From: Poritiphilus flavus
GTDB lineage: Bacteria > Bacteroidota > Bacteroidia > Flavobacteriales > Flavobacteriaceae
DNA length: 64,000 nt
Assembly (NCBI RefSeq): GCF_009901585.1
Contig: NZ_WXYO01000003.1
Span: forward strand, 1 to 64,000
Direction of reading: 5' to 3'
The notes beneath the pieces were generated by a model. That model searched no databases, was not told the origin of the DNA, and saw only the letters and a program-made list of their open reading frames with translations. How positions within the stretch are numbered: position 1 is the first letter of the stretch; each line of letters begins with the position of its first letter. The translations under genes and the position numbers were made by a program. Below are positions 7,847 to 16,168 of the stretch, piece by piece.

Positions 7847-10060
7847 AGCTGACTTTTTAAGCTTGTGTTCCAGGATATTCTCACCGATCTTCTGGTAGAA
7901 TACCTCTGGCTTAAATGGTTTGGTTACTACATCATTACAACCGGCCGCATAGAAGTTTTCAAGGCTGTCGTCCAGAGATATGGCGGTAAGGGCTATAATT
8001 GGGGTCTGCTTATCGAACTCCCTGATCTGAATGGTTGCTTCAACTCCACTGATCCCCGGCATATGAATATCCATCAGGACACCGTCGTAGTCGTTTTCAC
8101 GAGCCAGGCGCACCGCCTCCGTACCGTTGCTGGCAATATCGCAACTGATATCCTTTTTGTTGAGCATTTTTTTAGTGATCACCTGGTTGATCTTGTTGTC
8201 TTCAACTACCAGCAGGTAGAGCCCCTTTAGGTCGTAATCCTTCTGGGTGATCTCGAAAGGAATATCGTCCACCACACTGTCTTTGCTCTTGAGGTTGAGT
8301 TCAAAGAAAAAAGAACTTCCTTTACCTGACTCACTTTGAAGCTGGATATTACTGCCAAACAATCCCAGAAGGCTCTTTACAATCGTAAGCCCAAGGCCTG
8401 TACCACCGTACTCCCTGTTGATCTGAATGGATCCTTGTTCAAAACTGTCAAAAATGTGCTCCTGTTGTTCTTTGGAGATCCCTATTCCCGTATCCCTTAC
8501 CTCGAAATACAAGGTGACGTCCTCATCCTGCTTCTTCATCACTTTCGCAATTACAGTGACTTCCCCTTTCTTCGTGAACTTCAAAGCGTTTCCAACCAGG
8601 TTCATAAACACCTGGGACAACTTCAGGGGGTCTCCCATTAAATGCGCAGGTATGTCCTCATCGTAATCCAGAATGATTCGGGTATCATTTTCCTTGGCGC
8701 TCTGCTGCAGCGAATTGATCACATCTGTAAGGATCTTCTTAAGGCTGAATTCGATGCTTAATGGCTCTAGTTTATCAGCATCAATTTTATTGATCTGAAG
8801 GATATCATTGATAAAATTCAGCAGGTAGTCTCCGGAGAATTTTAATGACTTCAAGTGTTCCTTCTGATGCGCCCCGGGATTTTCCTCCAGCAATAAATGG
8901 GTGAGCCCTGTTACCGCGTACAAGGGTGTCCTCAATTCGTGGCTAACCGTAGAAAGGAAATTGGTTTTGGCTTCCATAGCCTGTACCGCCGCATCACGGG
9001 CCGTCTGCAGTTCCTTGTTCTTGGTTTGCAGAAGATCATTGGTCTTCAGCTTGATCTGGTTGTTTCGGTAGAGTGAAACTGCAAGCAATGAAATTATGGT
9101 CAAAAATGCTGAGGTGAGTATCGCGGTGATCTCAGATCGGTTTCTGGATTCATTCAATTCCTCTATACGCTCGTCTTGTCTGCCGATCTCTTCCCGCATC
9201 ATGTCAAACTGAATACGATCAGCAGTTTTCGCTTCTGTCTTGATCTTATCTATGGTAAAAACGGAATCCTTGATCTTGAGCAGGTTTCGGCTGTGCACCA
9301 GAGAAAGATTGTATCGGCCAACTATCTCATATACCTGGTCCAGCAATTCATTAGCCTGGAAAACTTCCTTGGCAAAATCGTTTTCCTCTGCAACCTGCAA
9401 CGCATTACGTCCGTTCTCTATACTGGCCTCATAGTCTTCCAGTTCCACGTTGAGGTTTGCCAGCCCCAGGTAGGCCTTGGTCCTCAGATAATCCTTTTCA
9501 TAAACATCCGAATTGACCACCAGGGAGTTAAAATTAGTACTGGCGCTGTCGTATTTTTCTATGCTCATATAAATGTTTGCCTCGAGCAAAAGCATATGAT
9601 TGAGCAGGTTTCTGTCATTGGTCAGTTGCTTCGCCTCATTCAGCATGTAAATTGCCTGAAAATTATTGCCGCTGTCGTATAGCAGAAGGGCTTCTATATA
9701 CTTATGAACGGCTTGCCCGAAAGGGTATGCGAGGTCGTTTAGCATTACGGTTGCCCTATCCCAATAGAAGATAGTGGTCTCTCGCTTATCCAGTTCCATA
9801 TAAAGCAAGGCAAACTTGTGATAGCTGTCTACCAGAGCTTTTTCATTTTCATTGGCTTCCGCTATTTCAGCGGCCTTATCCAGGGCTTCTAAAGCCTGGT
9901 CTATTTTATTTTGGTTCTTGAAAATGCGGCTTTGATCAAAATACGAGGCTATGCCGTTCTCCTGGAGATCAGTATCCTGAGATCGTACGATGTGAAGGCA
10001 TGACCATAGAGCCAGTAGGATGCAGATGGTCTTTTTGCTATGTTTTAATACGGCTATCAA
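7841..10060 (-). CDS. Hybrid sensor histidine kinase with TPR sensor region
   Basis: 739 residues. A signal peptide (1-27) is followed by about 250 residues of TPR-like helices, a short coiled coil (~290-308), one membrane helix (~310-330), HisKA with SHELRTPL (His374), an HATPase domain (NLVGNALKF, DTGIGI, GGTGLGL) and a C-terminal receiver (VVEDNKINQ, acceptor Asp in VLMDIHMP, TKPF). A periplasmic TPR sensor with cytoplasmic kinase and receiver is common in Bacteroidota. The start is TTG, chosen because it overlaps the gapA stop by 4 bases and yields an intact signal peptide; no ATG lies nearby in frame. The final output partner is not encoded here. Confidence 0.9.
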   Translation of the reverse strand: MIAVLKHSKKTICILLALWSCLHIVRSQDTDLQENGIASYFDQSRIFKNQNKIDQALEALDKAAEIAEANENEKALVDSYHKFALLYMELDKRETTIFYWDRATVMLNDLAYPFGQAVHKYIEALLLYDSGNNFQAIYMLNEAKQLTNDRNLLNHMLLLEANIYMSIEKYDSASTNFNSLVVNSDVYEKDYLRTKAYLGLANLNVELEDYEASIENGRNALQVAEENDFAKEVFQANELLDQVYEIVGRYNLSLVHSRNLLKIKDSVFTIDKIKTEAKTADRIQFDMMREEIGRQDERIEELNESRNRSEITAILTSAFLTIISLLAVSLYRNNQIKLKTNDLLQTKNKELQTARDAAVQAMEAKTNFLSTVSHELRTPLYAVTGLTHLLLEENPGAHQKEHLKSLKFSGDYLLNFINDILQINKIDADKLEPLSIEFSLKKILTDVINSLQQSAKENDTRIILDYDEDIPAHLMGDPLKLSQVFMNLVGNALKFTKKGEVTVIAKVMKKQDEDVTLYFEVRDTGIGISKEQQEHIFDSFEQGSIQINREYGGTGLGLTIVKSLLGLFGSNIQLQSESGKGSSFFFELNLKSKDSVVDDIPFEITQKDYDLKGLYLLVVEDNKINQVITKKMLNKKDISCDIASNGTEAVRLARENDYDGVLMDIHMPGISGVEATIQIREFDKQTPIIALTAISLDDSLENFYAAGCNDVVTKPFKPEVFYQKIGENILEHKLKKSAS

Positions 10061-11067
10061 ACGTATTTTTTGTTGATCAGTAATGTGATTAGGTCTATTA
10101 TCCTGCTGCTATAGCCTGTTTCATTGTCATACCAGCCGATAATTTTGACCATTTTGCCGATTACCGAAGTCATCTGAGAATCAAACGTACAGGAGTAGCA
10201 ACTATTGTTTATATCAATTGAAACTATAGGGTCTTTCGTATAAAAAAGTATGTTTTTTAGTTCATTTTCAGAAATTCGCTTAAAGGTATCATTAATTTCC
10301 TGAATGCTAGTCTCTTTTTTGATATTCAGGGTGATATCCGTAAGTGAACCGTTCGGAACCGGCACCCGGATCCCGCATCCACCGATTACATGGGCCAGAT
10401 CAGGGAATATTTTGGTAAGCGCTTTGGCCGCTCCGGTAGTGGTGGGTACAATGGACTGTGAGGCCGCCCTGGCCCTGCGCAAGTCCCTGTGTGGCTGGTC
10501 ATGAAGGCTCTGATCCGTGGTATAGGAATGGATTGTGGTGATATACGCCTGTTCAACTTCAAAATTATCATGCATTACTTTTAGCATGGGAGCCGCGTTA
10601 TTGGTGGTACAGGAGGCATTGGAGACGATATGGTCGTCCAGGGCAAGGGACTCCTCATTGACTCCATATACGATCATTTTTATAGTATCGTCAGCCGGGG
10701 GAACAGAAAGTATCACCTTACTGGCTCCATTCTGCAGATGAAAAGCCAGTTCATCTCTGGTTTTGAATTTACCGCTGGATTCCACCACAACAGCGACCTG
10801 ATGCTGGCTCCAGGGTATTTGTTCTGGATGATTATGGGCTGTTACCGCAACAAATCGACCATCAATTTCAATTCCGCCTTTAACCGCTTTAACCTCACCG
10901 GGATACACCCCGTGAATGCTGTCGTATTTTAGTAAATGAGCCAGGGTAATATGATCGGCAGGGTCATTGATCAGCGTAACCTGTATATCCGGGTTCTTTT
11001 GCAGCAGGCGGAACAGGGTTCGGCCAATTCTGCCAAATCCGTTTATGCCGATTGCCAGTTTTTCCAT
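10057..11067 (-). CDS. gapA: Glyceraldehyde-3-phosphate dehydrogenase
   Basis: 336 residues. This glycolytic enzyme oxidises glyceraldehyde 3-phosphate to 1,3-bisphosphoglycerate with NAD. The Rossmann motif GINGFGRIGRTLFR is at residues 8-21, and LINDPAD (32-38) carries the Asp typical of NAD preference. The catalytic Cys is in SNASCTTNNAAP (Cys153) and the partner His in TTIHSYT (His180). The C-terminal WYDNETGYSSR is standard. Its stop overlaps the TTG start of the histidine kinase gene (TTGA), an unusual link between a glycolytic gene and a sensor kinase. Flavobacteria often carry more than one gap gene; whether this is the main one cannot be told here. Confidence 0.95.
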   Translation of the reverse strand: MEKLAIGINGFGRIGRTLFRLLQKNPDIQVTLINDPADHITLAHLLKYDSIHGVYPGEVKAVKGGIEIDGRFVAVTAHNHPEQIPWSQHQVAVVVESSGKFKTRDELAFHLQNGASKVILSVPPADDTIKMIVYGVNEESLALDDHIVSNASCTTNNAAPMLKVMHDNFEVEQAYITTIHSYTTDQSLHDQPHRDLRRARAASQSIVPTTTGAAKALTKIFPDLAHVIGGCGIRVPVPNGSLTDITLNIKKETSIQEINDTFKRISENELKNILFYTKDPIVSIDINNSCYSCTFDSQMTSVIGKMVKIIGWYDNETGYSSRIIDLITLLINKKYV

Positions 11068-11196
11068 GGTATAGGATCAGTTTATTTGAAAAAGGTGACT
11101 TATGGGAACTTCCCAGAGGATTCCAGACTTTTTTAAGACCGCCAAAGTTGAATGGATATCCGTAAGATCCGGGATCCTCTCAGGCTAATGGTGCTA

Positions 11197-12072
11197 TCAG
11201 TGAATGTGTTTGTGCGCCTTGTACGAAGATCTGACCAATGCCCCACTCTCAACATGCCGGAAGCCCATTTCCTTGCCGATCTCTCCGTATTTCTCGAATT
11301 GTTCGGGTAGGATGAAGGATTTAACCGGCAAATGCTTCTTGGAAGGCTGCAGGTACTGTCCGATAGTAAGCACATCCACCTCTGCCTCGCGAAGATCGGT
11401 CATGGTTTGGATTACCTCTTCCTCTTTTTCTCCAAGGCCGAGCATGATACCCGATTTTGTTCGATTAACTCCCTGTTGTTTGAGATATTTTAATACTCCC
11501 AGACTTCGGTCGTATTTGGCCTGGATTCGAACTTCCCGGGTCAATCTCCTGACGGTTTCCATGTTGTGAGATACCACTTCGGGAGCAACCTCTACGATCC
11601 TGTCCAGATGGGCGTGTATCCCCTGGAAGTCCGGTATAAGGGTTTCCAGAGTGGTTTCCGGGTTCATTCTGCGTATGGCCTTTACGGTTTCCGACCAGAT
11701 AATAGATCCCATATCCTTGAGGTCGTCCCGGTCAACAGAAGTGATCACGGCATGTTTTATGCCCATGATCTTGATAGAGCGAGCCACCTTTTCCGGTTCT
11801 GCCCAGTCTACATCCTCTGGTCTTCCGGTACGAACACCACAAAAACCGCATGATCGGGTACAAATATTACCCAGTATCATGAAAGTAGCCGTTCCTTCGC
11901 CCCAGCATTCACCCATATTCGGGCAACTGCCGGAAGTGCAGATAGTGTGAAGGTCGTACTTCTCTACCAGACCCCTCAGTTGAGTATACTTACGCCCGGT
12001 AGGAAGTTTAACACGTAACCATTTTGGTTTTGCCTTGGGTGGCTGTACGTGATCTAAGGTCTCTACGCTCAT
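11197..12072 (-). CDS. lipA: Lipoyl synthase
   Basis: 291 residues. LipA inserts two sulfurs into octanoyl groups on lipoyl domains of 2-oxoacid dehydrogenases and the glycine cleavage system. It has two iron-sulfur clusters: the auxiliary cluster ligands are in [12 protein letters not shown] (Cys45, 50, 56) and the radical SAM ligands in CTRSCGFC (Cys71, 75, 78). The C-terminal part contains [13 protein letters not shown], with the conserved RSSY that helps bind the auxiliary cluster. A -7 box lies 13 bases upstream of the start. The 8-base-periodic array lies on the promoter side of the gene, between it and the sigma gene. Confidence 0.96.
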   Translation of the reverse strand: MSVETLDHVQPPKAKPKWLRVKLPTGRKYTQLRGLVEKYDLHTICTSGSCPNMGECWGEGTATFMILGNICTRSCGFCGVRTGRPEDVDWAEPEKVARSIKIMGIKHAVITSVDRDDLKDMGSIIWSETVKAIRRMNPETTLETLIPDFQGIHAHLDRIVEVAPEVVSHNMETVRRLTREVRIQAKYDRSLGVLKYLKQQGVNRTKSGIMLGLGEKEEEVIQTMTDLREAEVDVLTIGQYLQPSKKHLPVKSFILPEQFEKYGEIGKEMGFRHVESGALVRSSYKAHKHIH

Positions 12073-12085
12073 AGTGAAATTTTCT

Positions 12086-12093
12086 ACAAATAT
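12086..12093 (-). promoter_or_regulatory. -7 box of lipA
   Basis: TATATTTG on the minus strand, an exact TAnnTTTG match, 13 bases before the lipA ATG. A clear TTG at 19-21 bases upstream is absent. Confidence 0.5.
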
Positions 12094-12120
12094 ACGAACA
12101 AACCGGAAGAAGAAATAGTG

Positions 12121-12612
12121 GTTGGAGGGTTAGATGTTTAGAGGGTTAGACTGTTGGACGGTTAGATGGTTAGACGGATAGACGGATGGATGGTTAGACC
12201 GATAAACTGTTGGATGGTTGGATGGTTAGATGTTTAGACGGTTAGACTATTGGATTGTTGGATGGTTGGACGGTTAGATGATTGGACTGTTGGACTATTG
12301 GATAGTTAGACATTTGGATTATTAGACCATTAATACATTGGTACATTGTTCCATTGATACATTGGATGGATAGACTGTTAGATGTTTAGACGGATAGACT
12401 GTTGGATGGTTTGCTGGATGTTTAGACCGTTAGACTAATGGATAGTTAGACTTTTGGATCATTAGACCATTAATACATTGTTACATTGCTACATTGGTAC
12501 ATTGTTCCATTGGATGGTTGGATGTTTAGACTGTAAGACTATTGGATAGTTAGACTTTTAGATCATTAATACATTGAATACATTGCTCCATTGCTATATT
12601 ATCACATTTTCA
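12121..12612. repeat. Degenerate array with an 8-base period (~60 units)
   Basis: From 12121 the sequence divides into octamers almost without interruption: GTTGGAGG, GTTAGATG, TTTAGAGG, GTTAGACT and so on, with consensus (G/A/T)TTRGAYN. Two blocks (12329-12368 and 12469-12516) use a variant, ATTGNTAC or ATTGTTCC. The register slips by 4 bases near 12417 and by 1 near 12581. Since 8 is not a multiple of 3, the period is not codon based. This explains the whole lipA-sigma gap together with the short heptamer run that follows at 12641. Confidence 0.8.
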
Positions 12613-12640
12613 AATCTTCAAATTACCCTTTACTTACGTA

Positions 12641-12675
12641 CCACTCAAAACCCAAAACCTACAACTTTCACAGCG
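12641..12675. repeat. Heptamer array abutting the sigma-factor stop codon
   Basis: CCACTCA, AAACCCA, AAACCTA, CAACTTT, CACAGCG are five heptamers in register that end exactly at the stop codon (12676-12678). The last unit fits poorly. The family resembles the array at 1458-1499. Confidence 0.5.
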
Positions 12676-13245
12676 TTATTTTGATCTGTTCTTGATGATC
12701 TCCGCCAATAATTTCTTGGCTCTTAATAGTTTAACCTTAATATTGTTAATGGGTTCGCCGAGCTCTTTGGCGATTTCTGCATAGCTCAGTTCGTGAAAGT
12801 ACCTTAGATTGATGACCTTTTGGTAGTGTGGCTTTAGTTTTTTTATGTCGCGAAGTAAAGAGGCGAGATGCTGCTCGGTGATCAATCGGTCTTCGGCCGT
12901 AGGCGCATCGTCCAGGACTTTTTTGATGGCATCGCCACTACCGCTGTCCGTACTTTCCAAAACACTGCGTTTTCGCTTGCGTAAAAGGTCCACGTGCAAA
13001 TTTTTTGATATGGTGATCAGCCATGTCTTAAACTCAAAAGAATCATCATAGGAGTTGATCTTGTCAAATGCCCTTGAAAAGGTCTGAATGCTGATGTCCT
13101 CGGCGTCATTTTCGTTCTTCGTACGCTTCAACTGAAATCCATAGACATCTCCCCAAAATGCATCCAACAGGTTACTAAAGGCAATTTGGTTGCCCTCTTT
13201 TGCCTTGGCAATAGTTTCTTTAAGTGTAATGCTGTTTTTTTCCAA
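12676..13245 (-). CDS. RNA polymerase sigma factor, ECF family
   Basis: 189 residues. Region 2 (~residues 25-95) contains AEDISIQTFSRAFDKINSYD and FKTWLITISKNLHVDLLRKRKR. Region 4 (~130-180) contains LRYFHELSYAEIAKELGEPINNIKVKLLRAKKLL, a helix-turn-helix for the -35 element. The start is TTG at 13245; no ATG is available nearby in frame. No anti-sigma gene is adjacent; instead the gene for a small Cys-containing membrane protein lies 32 bases upstream, probably in the same transcript. Target genes cannot be deduced. Confidence 0.9.
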   Translation of the reverse strand: MEKNSITLKETIAKAKEGNQIAFSNLLDAFWGDVYGFQLKRTKNENDAEDISIQTFSRAFDKINSYDDSFEFKTWLITISKNLHVDLLRKRKRSVLESTDSGSGDAIKKVLDDAPTAEDRLITEQHLASLLRDIKKLKPHYQKVINLRYFHELSYAEIAKELGEPINNIKVKLLRAKKLLAEIIKNRSK

Positions 13246-13277
13246 GGTGTGGAGTATTGGAAGTAAAACCGTATGAA

Positions 13278-13487
13278 TTAAGGAAGTTTAGGTGTGGTTT
13301 CCCTCCGGCATTCCTGCTCGCTGGGCATTTTACCGCAATACCCGCATGCTTCCCCGTCTTTGTTCAGATACGGATTTTGACTGGCGCAGGTACCCGCGAA
13401 TTTCCCATCTCTTTTAGACCAGATCTTAATGGCAATACCCGCAAAGGCCAGGGCCAGTAATCCTATTGTCAACAATATCAACTTCAT
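13278..13487 (-). CDS. Small membrane protein with four cysteines
   Basis: 69 residues: an N-terminal hydrophobic helix (residues 2-22), a basic segment (KIWSKRDGKF), then a short tail with CASQNPYLNKDGEACGYCG and one more Cys. It resembles small conserved flavobacterial proteins annotated only as membrane or secreted protein; function unknown. A -7 box (13509-13502) precedes its ATG, so it is probably the first gene of the sigma-factor transcript. The Cys pattern could bind metal or form disulfides, but that is inference. Confidence 0.75.
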   Translation of the reverse strand: MKLILLTIGLLALAFAGIAIKIWSKRDGKFAGTCASQNPYLNKDGEACGYCGKMPSEQECRRETTPKLP

Positions 13488-13501
13488 ATGGCAGCTTTGG
13501 G

Positions 13502-13509
13502 CAAAGATA
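13502..13509 (-). promoter_or_regulatory. -7 box of the small membrane protein/sigma operon
   Basis: TATCTTTG on the minus strand, an exact TAnnTTTG match 14 bases before the ATG and directly after the upstream terminator hairpin. Confidence 0.5.
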
Positions 13510-13510
13510 C

Positions 13511-13538
13511 AAAAATAAAGCCCCAGAAAAGGGGCTTT
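13511..13538 (-). terminator. Terminator of the sigma/anti-sigma operon
   Basis: AAAGCCCC (13517-13524) pairs perfectly with GGGGCTTT (13531-13538) around AGAAAA. On the minus strand the stem is followed by ATTTTTGT. Confidence 0.85.
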
Positions 13539-13562
13539 AAGACGACTTTAGAGTTTTAGTTA

Positions 13563-14321
13563 CTAATAGTTAATATTAGCGACAATATTTTGAACAGTGG
13601 GTGTTACATTGCCCCCCTTGGGTTCTATGGTAATATAACTCACAGCGTTTTCCGCGTAAGGTAGTGCCCGGAGCTTATCCTTGTCATCAACATTCTTGAT
13701 TACCCCCAGATTAACCATTTCGCCATTGACCTCAGCCCACATCTGGTAACATTGGTCTTCAGGAAGGTTCGGTAGATTTCTCACGTTGATGTAAGACAGT
13801 TTCTTTACCGGATTGATATAAGCCACAGCCTTCAGTTCCTTGGCTTTCTTGTTGCCATTCACCACGTACTTTTTGGTCTGTGGATTGTTAAGGACAATAA
13901 ACTGGTTCCTGACATCTTCCAGCTGCTCCTTCATGTCTTCCTCCAAATTTTTGATCTTGTTGTTTACAATGGTATTTTCCTCTTGTAAACTCTGATTCTG
14001 GTTGTAGAAGAAGTACGAAGAGCCAGCAAACACAAAAGCCGCGATACTCGCAGCAATGGCGTACCTTCTAAAACGCCTTCTGCCCGCATTCTGAGCCCTT
14101 ATCTTGCTCAGGATCTTCTCTCTAAGACCTTCAGGGGTCTTTATAGCGTGCATTTTGGCGAATACCTCAAGGTTTTCCTGAAGTTCGTTGTAGGTTTTCC
14201 GAACCTCGGGATACATGGCAATGTATCGCTCTACCTGCAAAGACTCCTCTTCCGAGGTGGTGCCCAGGAGATATTTCTCCAGCAGGTCCGTATCCAGAAA
14301 TATGCGTATTTTTTCTTTCAT
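13563..14321 (-). CDS. Anti-sigma factor, RskA-type C-terminal domain
   Basis: 252 residues. The cytoplasmic N-terminal part (1-85) contains LEKYLLGTTSEEESLQVERY, the usual sigma-binding zinc-less helix bundle. A membrane helix (~86-106, AIAASIAAFVFAGSSYFF) is followed by a coiled coil (~108-140) and a C-terminal RskA-like beta domain (PNLPEDQCYQMWAEVNGEMVNLG). It overlaps the end of the ECF sigma gene by 4 bases, the classical arrangement in which the membrane protein holds the sigma factor inactive until a signal triggers release. The signal is unknown. Confidence 0.9.
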   Translation of the reverse strand: MKEKIRIFLDTDLLEKYLLGTTSEEESLQVERYIAMYPEVRKTYNELQENLEVFAKMHAIKTPEGLREKILSKIRAQNAGRRRFRRYAIAASIAAFVFAGSSYFFYNQNQSLQEENTIVNNKIKNLEEDMKEQLEDVRNQFIVLNNPQTKKYVVNGNKKAKELKAVAYINPVKKLSYINVRNLPNLPEDQCYQMWAEVNGEMVNLGVIKNVDDKDKLRALPYAENAVSYITIEPKGGNVTPTVQNIVANINY

Positions 14322-14884
14322 AGTATAAAATTTATTAGGGCAGCGAGCAGCATCGTACTTCCATAGATCTTCTTTAATTCTCTTAGTCCGATCTTCAAAC
14401 GTGATTTGATGGTACCCAATGGGATATCCAGTTCATCACTGGCTTCCTGTTGTGTCATACCCTGAAAAAAGAGGGCATCAAGTACAATTTGATACTTATC
14501 CTCAATCTTTTCAAGATTTTCTTTGACATCTAAAAAATCAGGCTTAATGCTGTCAACGCCTAGATTATATACGTCTGAAACGTCAATTTGGATTTCCTTG
14601 TCCGTTTTGGTATTGACACTTCTTAGTTTGTCTATGGCGGTATTACGGGTGATCCTGAAGAGCCAGGTGAATAGTTTAGCCTTGGTCGCATCGTAAGAAT
14701 CCGACTTTTTCCAGATCTTTACAAAGCTTTCCTGCAACACATCCTGGGCCAGATCCTCATCCCGGACCACTTTAAAGGCCACCCCGAACAGGGTATCACC
14801 GTAGTGCTCGTACAAAAGCGAAATGGCTTTTTCATTTCGCTCCTGGAGCAACTCAACGATATGATTTTCAAGAAGTGCGCTCAT
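14318..14884 (-). CDS. RNA polymerase sigma factor, ECF family (anti-sigma controlled)
   Basis: 188 residues with region 2 (ISLLYEHYGDTLFGVAFKV, DLAQDVLQESFVKIWKK, LFTWLFRITRNTAIDKLRS) and region 4 (FFQGMTQQEASDELDIPLGTIKSRLKIGLREL). It is paired with the RskA-type anti-sigma gene through a 4-base overlap. It differs clearly in sequence from the ECF protein at 12676, so the two are not recent duplicates. An 11-bp inverted repeat (15010-15038) and a plus-strand terminator-like hairpin lie upstream; no exact -7 box was found. Confidence 0.93.
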   Translation of the reverse strand: MSALLENHIVELLQERNEKAISLLYEHYGDTLFGVAFKVVRDEDLAQDVLQESFVKIWKKSDSYDATKAKLFTWLFRITRNTAIDKLRSVNTKTDKEIQIDVSDVYNLGVDSIKPDFLDVKENLEKIEDKYQIVLDALFFQGMTQQEASDELDIPLGTIKSRLKIGLRELKKIYGSTMLLAALINFIL

Positions 14885-15009
14885 TGCATGGGTTAAAAAC
14901 TAAATAATTGCCTGCCAGGGGCATCCAATATCTTTTTTGAACCGTATATAGGTAAACGCTAATTTATAAAATTGATTGTTTTAATAGCGTTATCTCAATT
15001 TTAATTAGA

Positions 15010-15038
15010 TAAATGTACAACTGGTTATTGTACATTTA
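15010..15038. promoter_or_regulatory. Perfect 11-bp inverted repeat between sigma and murB genes
   Basis: TAAATGTACAA (15010-15020) and TTGTACATTTA (15028-15038) with a 7-base spacer. It lies 126 bases before the sigma gene start and after murB. It may be an operator, or a hairpin followed by GTTTTT on the plus strand. Confidence 0.5.
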
Positions 15039-15062
15039 GTTTTTGGTTAGTTTGGTTTGGTA

Positions 15063-15097
15063 TAACCCTCTGGAATCTTTCCGGGGGGTTATTTTTT
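15063..15097 (+). terminator. Terminator-like hairpin without an upstream plus-strand gene
   Basis: TAACCC (15063-15068) pairs with GGGTTA (15086-15091), with GGAA/TTCC inside, followed by TTTTTT (15092-15097) on the plus strand. On the minus strand no T-run follows. There is no plus-strand ORF upstream, so it either ends an unannotated RNA or limits antisense transcription into murB. Confidence 0.55.
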
Positions 15098-15142
15098 GCA
15101 GTTTAATTGCCCTGGTCATAACTGGCTCCAAAGTACGGTATT

Positions 15143-16168
15143 TTATCTTATGGAACTGATAATATTGACTTCCGGGACTATCTCGATCCCAAATTTCCTT
15201 AAAACGGTTTCGCGGATCATATCTGCCAGGTCCAGGATCTCGTTTCCACTGGCACTGCCGTAGTTCACCAATACCAGGGCCTGGTTTTTATGCACTCCCG
15301 CGTCTCCGAATCTACTTCCTTTAAGACCACACTGCTCGATAAGCCAACCCGCCGGGACTTTAAATTCATCTTCTGCAACCTGGTAATGGGGCGCCCTGGG
15401 ATGTTCCTGATTGAACTCCCGGAACTCTTCTGCACTGAGCACCGGGTTCTTAAAAAAGCTACCGCTGTTCCCGATGAGCTTGGGATCCGGTAGTTTACTC
15501 TGCCGAATCGAGATGACCGCTTCGGATACATCTTTTATGGTGGGCTTCTCTATCTGCTGTTTTTGCAATTCACTTTCAATGGCTCCGTAAGAGGTATTTA
15601 ATTTGTGTTCGTTCTTTGTGAGGTTTAGACGGATGGAAGTTATAATGTAACGATCCTTACCGGCATTCTTGAAAAAAGAATCCCTGTAACCGAATTGGCA
15701 GTCTTCCCTGGAAAAGCTTTTTACCCTGCCCGTTTGGACTTCTACTGCTTCGCAACTGTCAAAAACGTCTTTTAGCTCTACTCCGTATGCGCCGATATTC
15801 TGGATCGGGGCTGTGCCGCAATTCCCGGGGATTAGGGAAAGATTCTCAATACCCCCGTAATCCTGGGCCAGGGTCCAGAGAACGAATTCATGCCAGTTTT
15901 CACCTGCCATGGCCTCAACAAGTACGGAATTGTGGGTTTCTTCAATGACCTTTTTCCCTTTAATGTTCAGATAAACGACTAATTGTTCCAGATCTTCCGT
16001 GATCAGCATATTGCTGCCTCCGCTCAGTACAAGTTTATTACTGGACCCTTCTGTTTTAAGCAATTCCTGCAATTCTTCCAGGCTGCGTATTTCCACAAAA
16101 TGTGCCGCCCTGGCATCAATGCCGAAAGTATTGTAAGGTTTCAGGGATATATTTTGTTGGATGTTCAC
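15143..16168 (-). CDS. murB: UDP-N-acetylenolpyruvoylglucosamine reductase
   Basis: 341 residues, the E. coli-like type I MurB. It reduces UDP-GlcNAc-enolpyruvate to UDP-MurNAc in cytoplasmic peptidoglycan precursor synthesis. FAD-binding signatures include LVLSGGSNMLI (~residues 45-57), LIPGNCGTAPIQNIGAYG (~115-133) and the proton-donor Ser in GNSGSFFKNP (~230). The C-terminal domain ends with EVNIISS. Its start overlaps the stop of the upstream aminotransferase gene by 4 bases, so the two are translationally coupled. Confidence 0.96.
   Translation of the reverse strand: MNIQQNISLKPYNTFGIDARAAHFVEIRSLEELQELLKTEGSSNKLVLSGGSNMLITEDLEQLVVYLNIKGKKVIEETHNSVLVEAMAGENWHEFVLWTLAQDYGGIENLSLIPGNCGTAPIQNIGAYGVELKDVFDSCEAVEVQTGRVKSFSREDCQFGYRDSFFKNAGKDRYIITSIRLNLTKNEHKLNTSYGAIESELQKQQIEKPTIKDVSEAVISIRQSKLPDPKLIGNSGSFFKNPVLSAEEFREFNQEHPRAPHYQVAEDEFKVPAGWLIEQCGLKGSRFGDAGVHKNQALVLVNYGSASGNEILDLADMIRETVLRKFGIEIVPEVNIISSIR

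Noticed and set aside
12121-12675. CRISPR array or coding repeats in the lipA-sigma gap
   Set aside because: Units are 8 bases with no spacers and no 24-40-bp identical repeats, and the period is not a multiple of 3.
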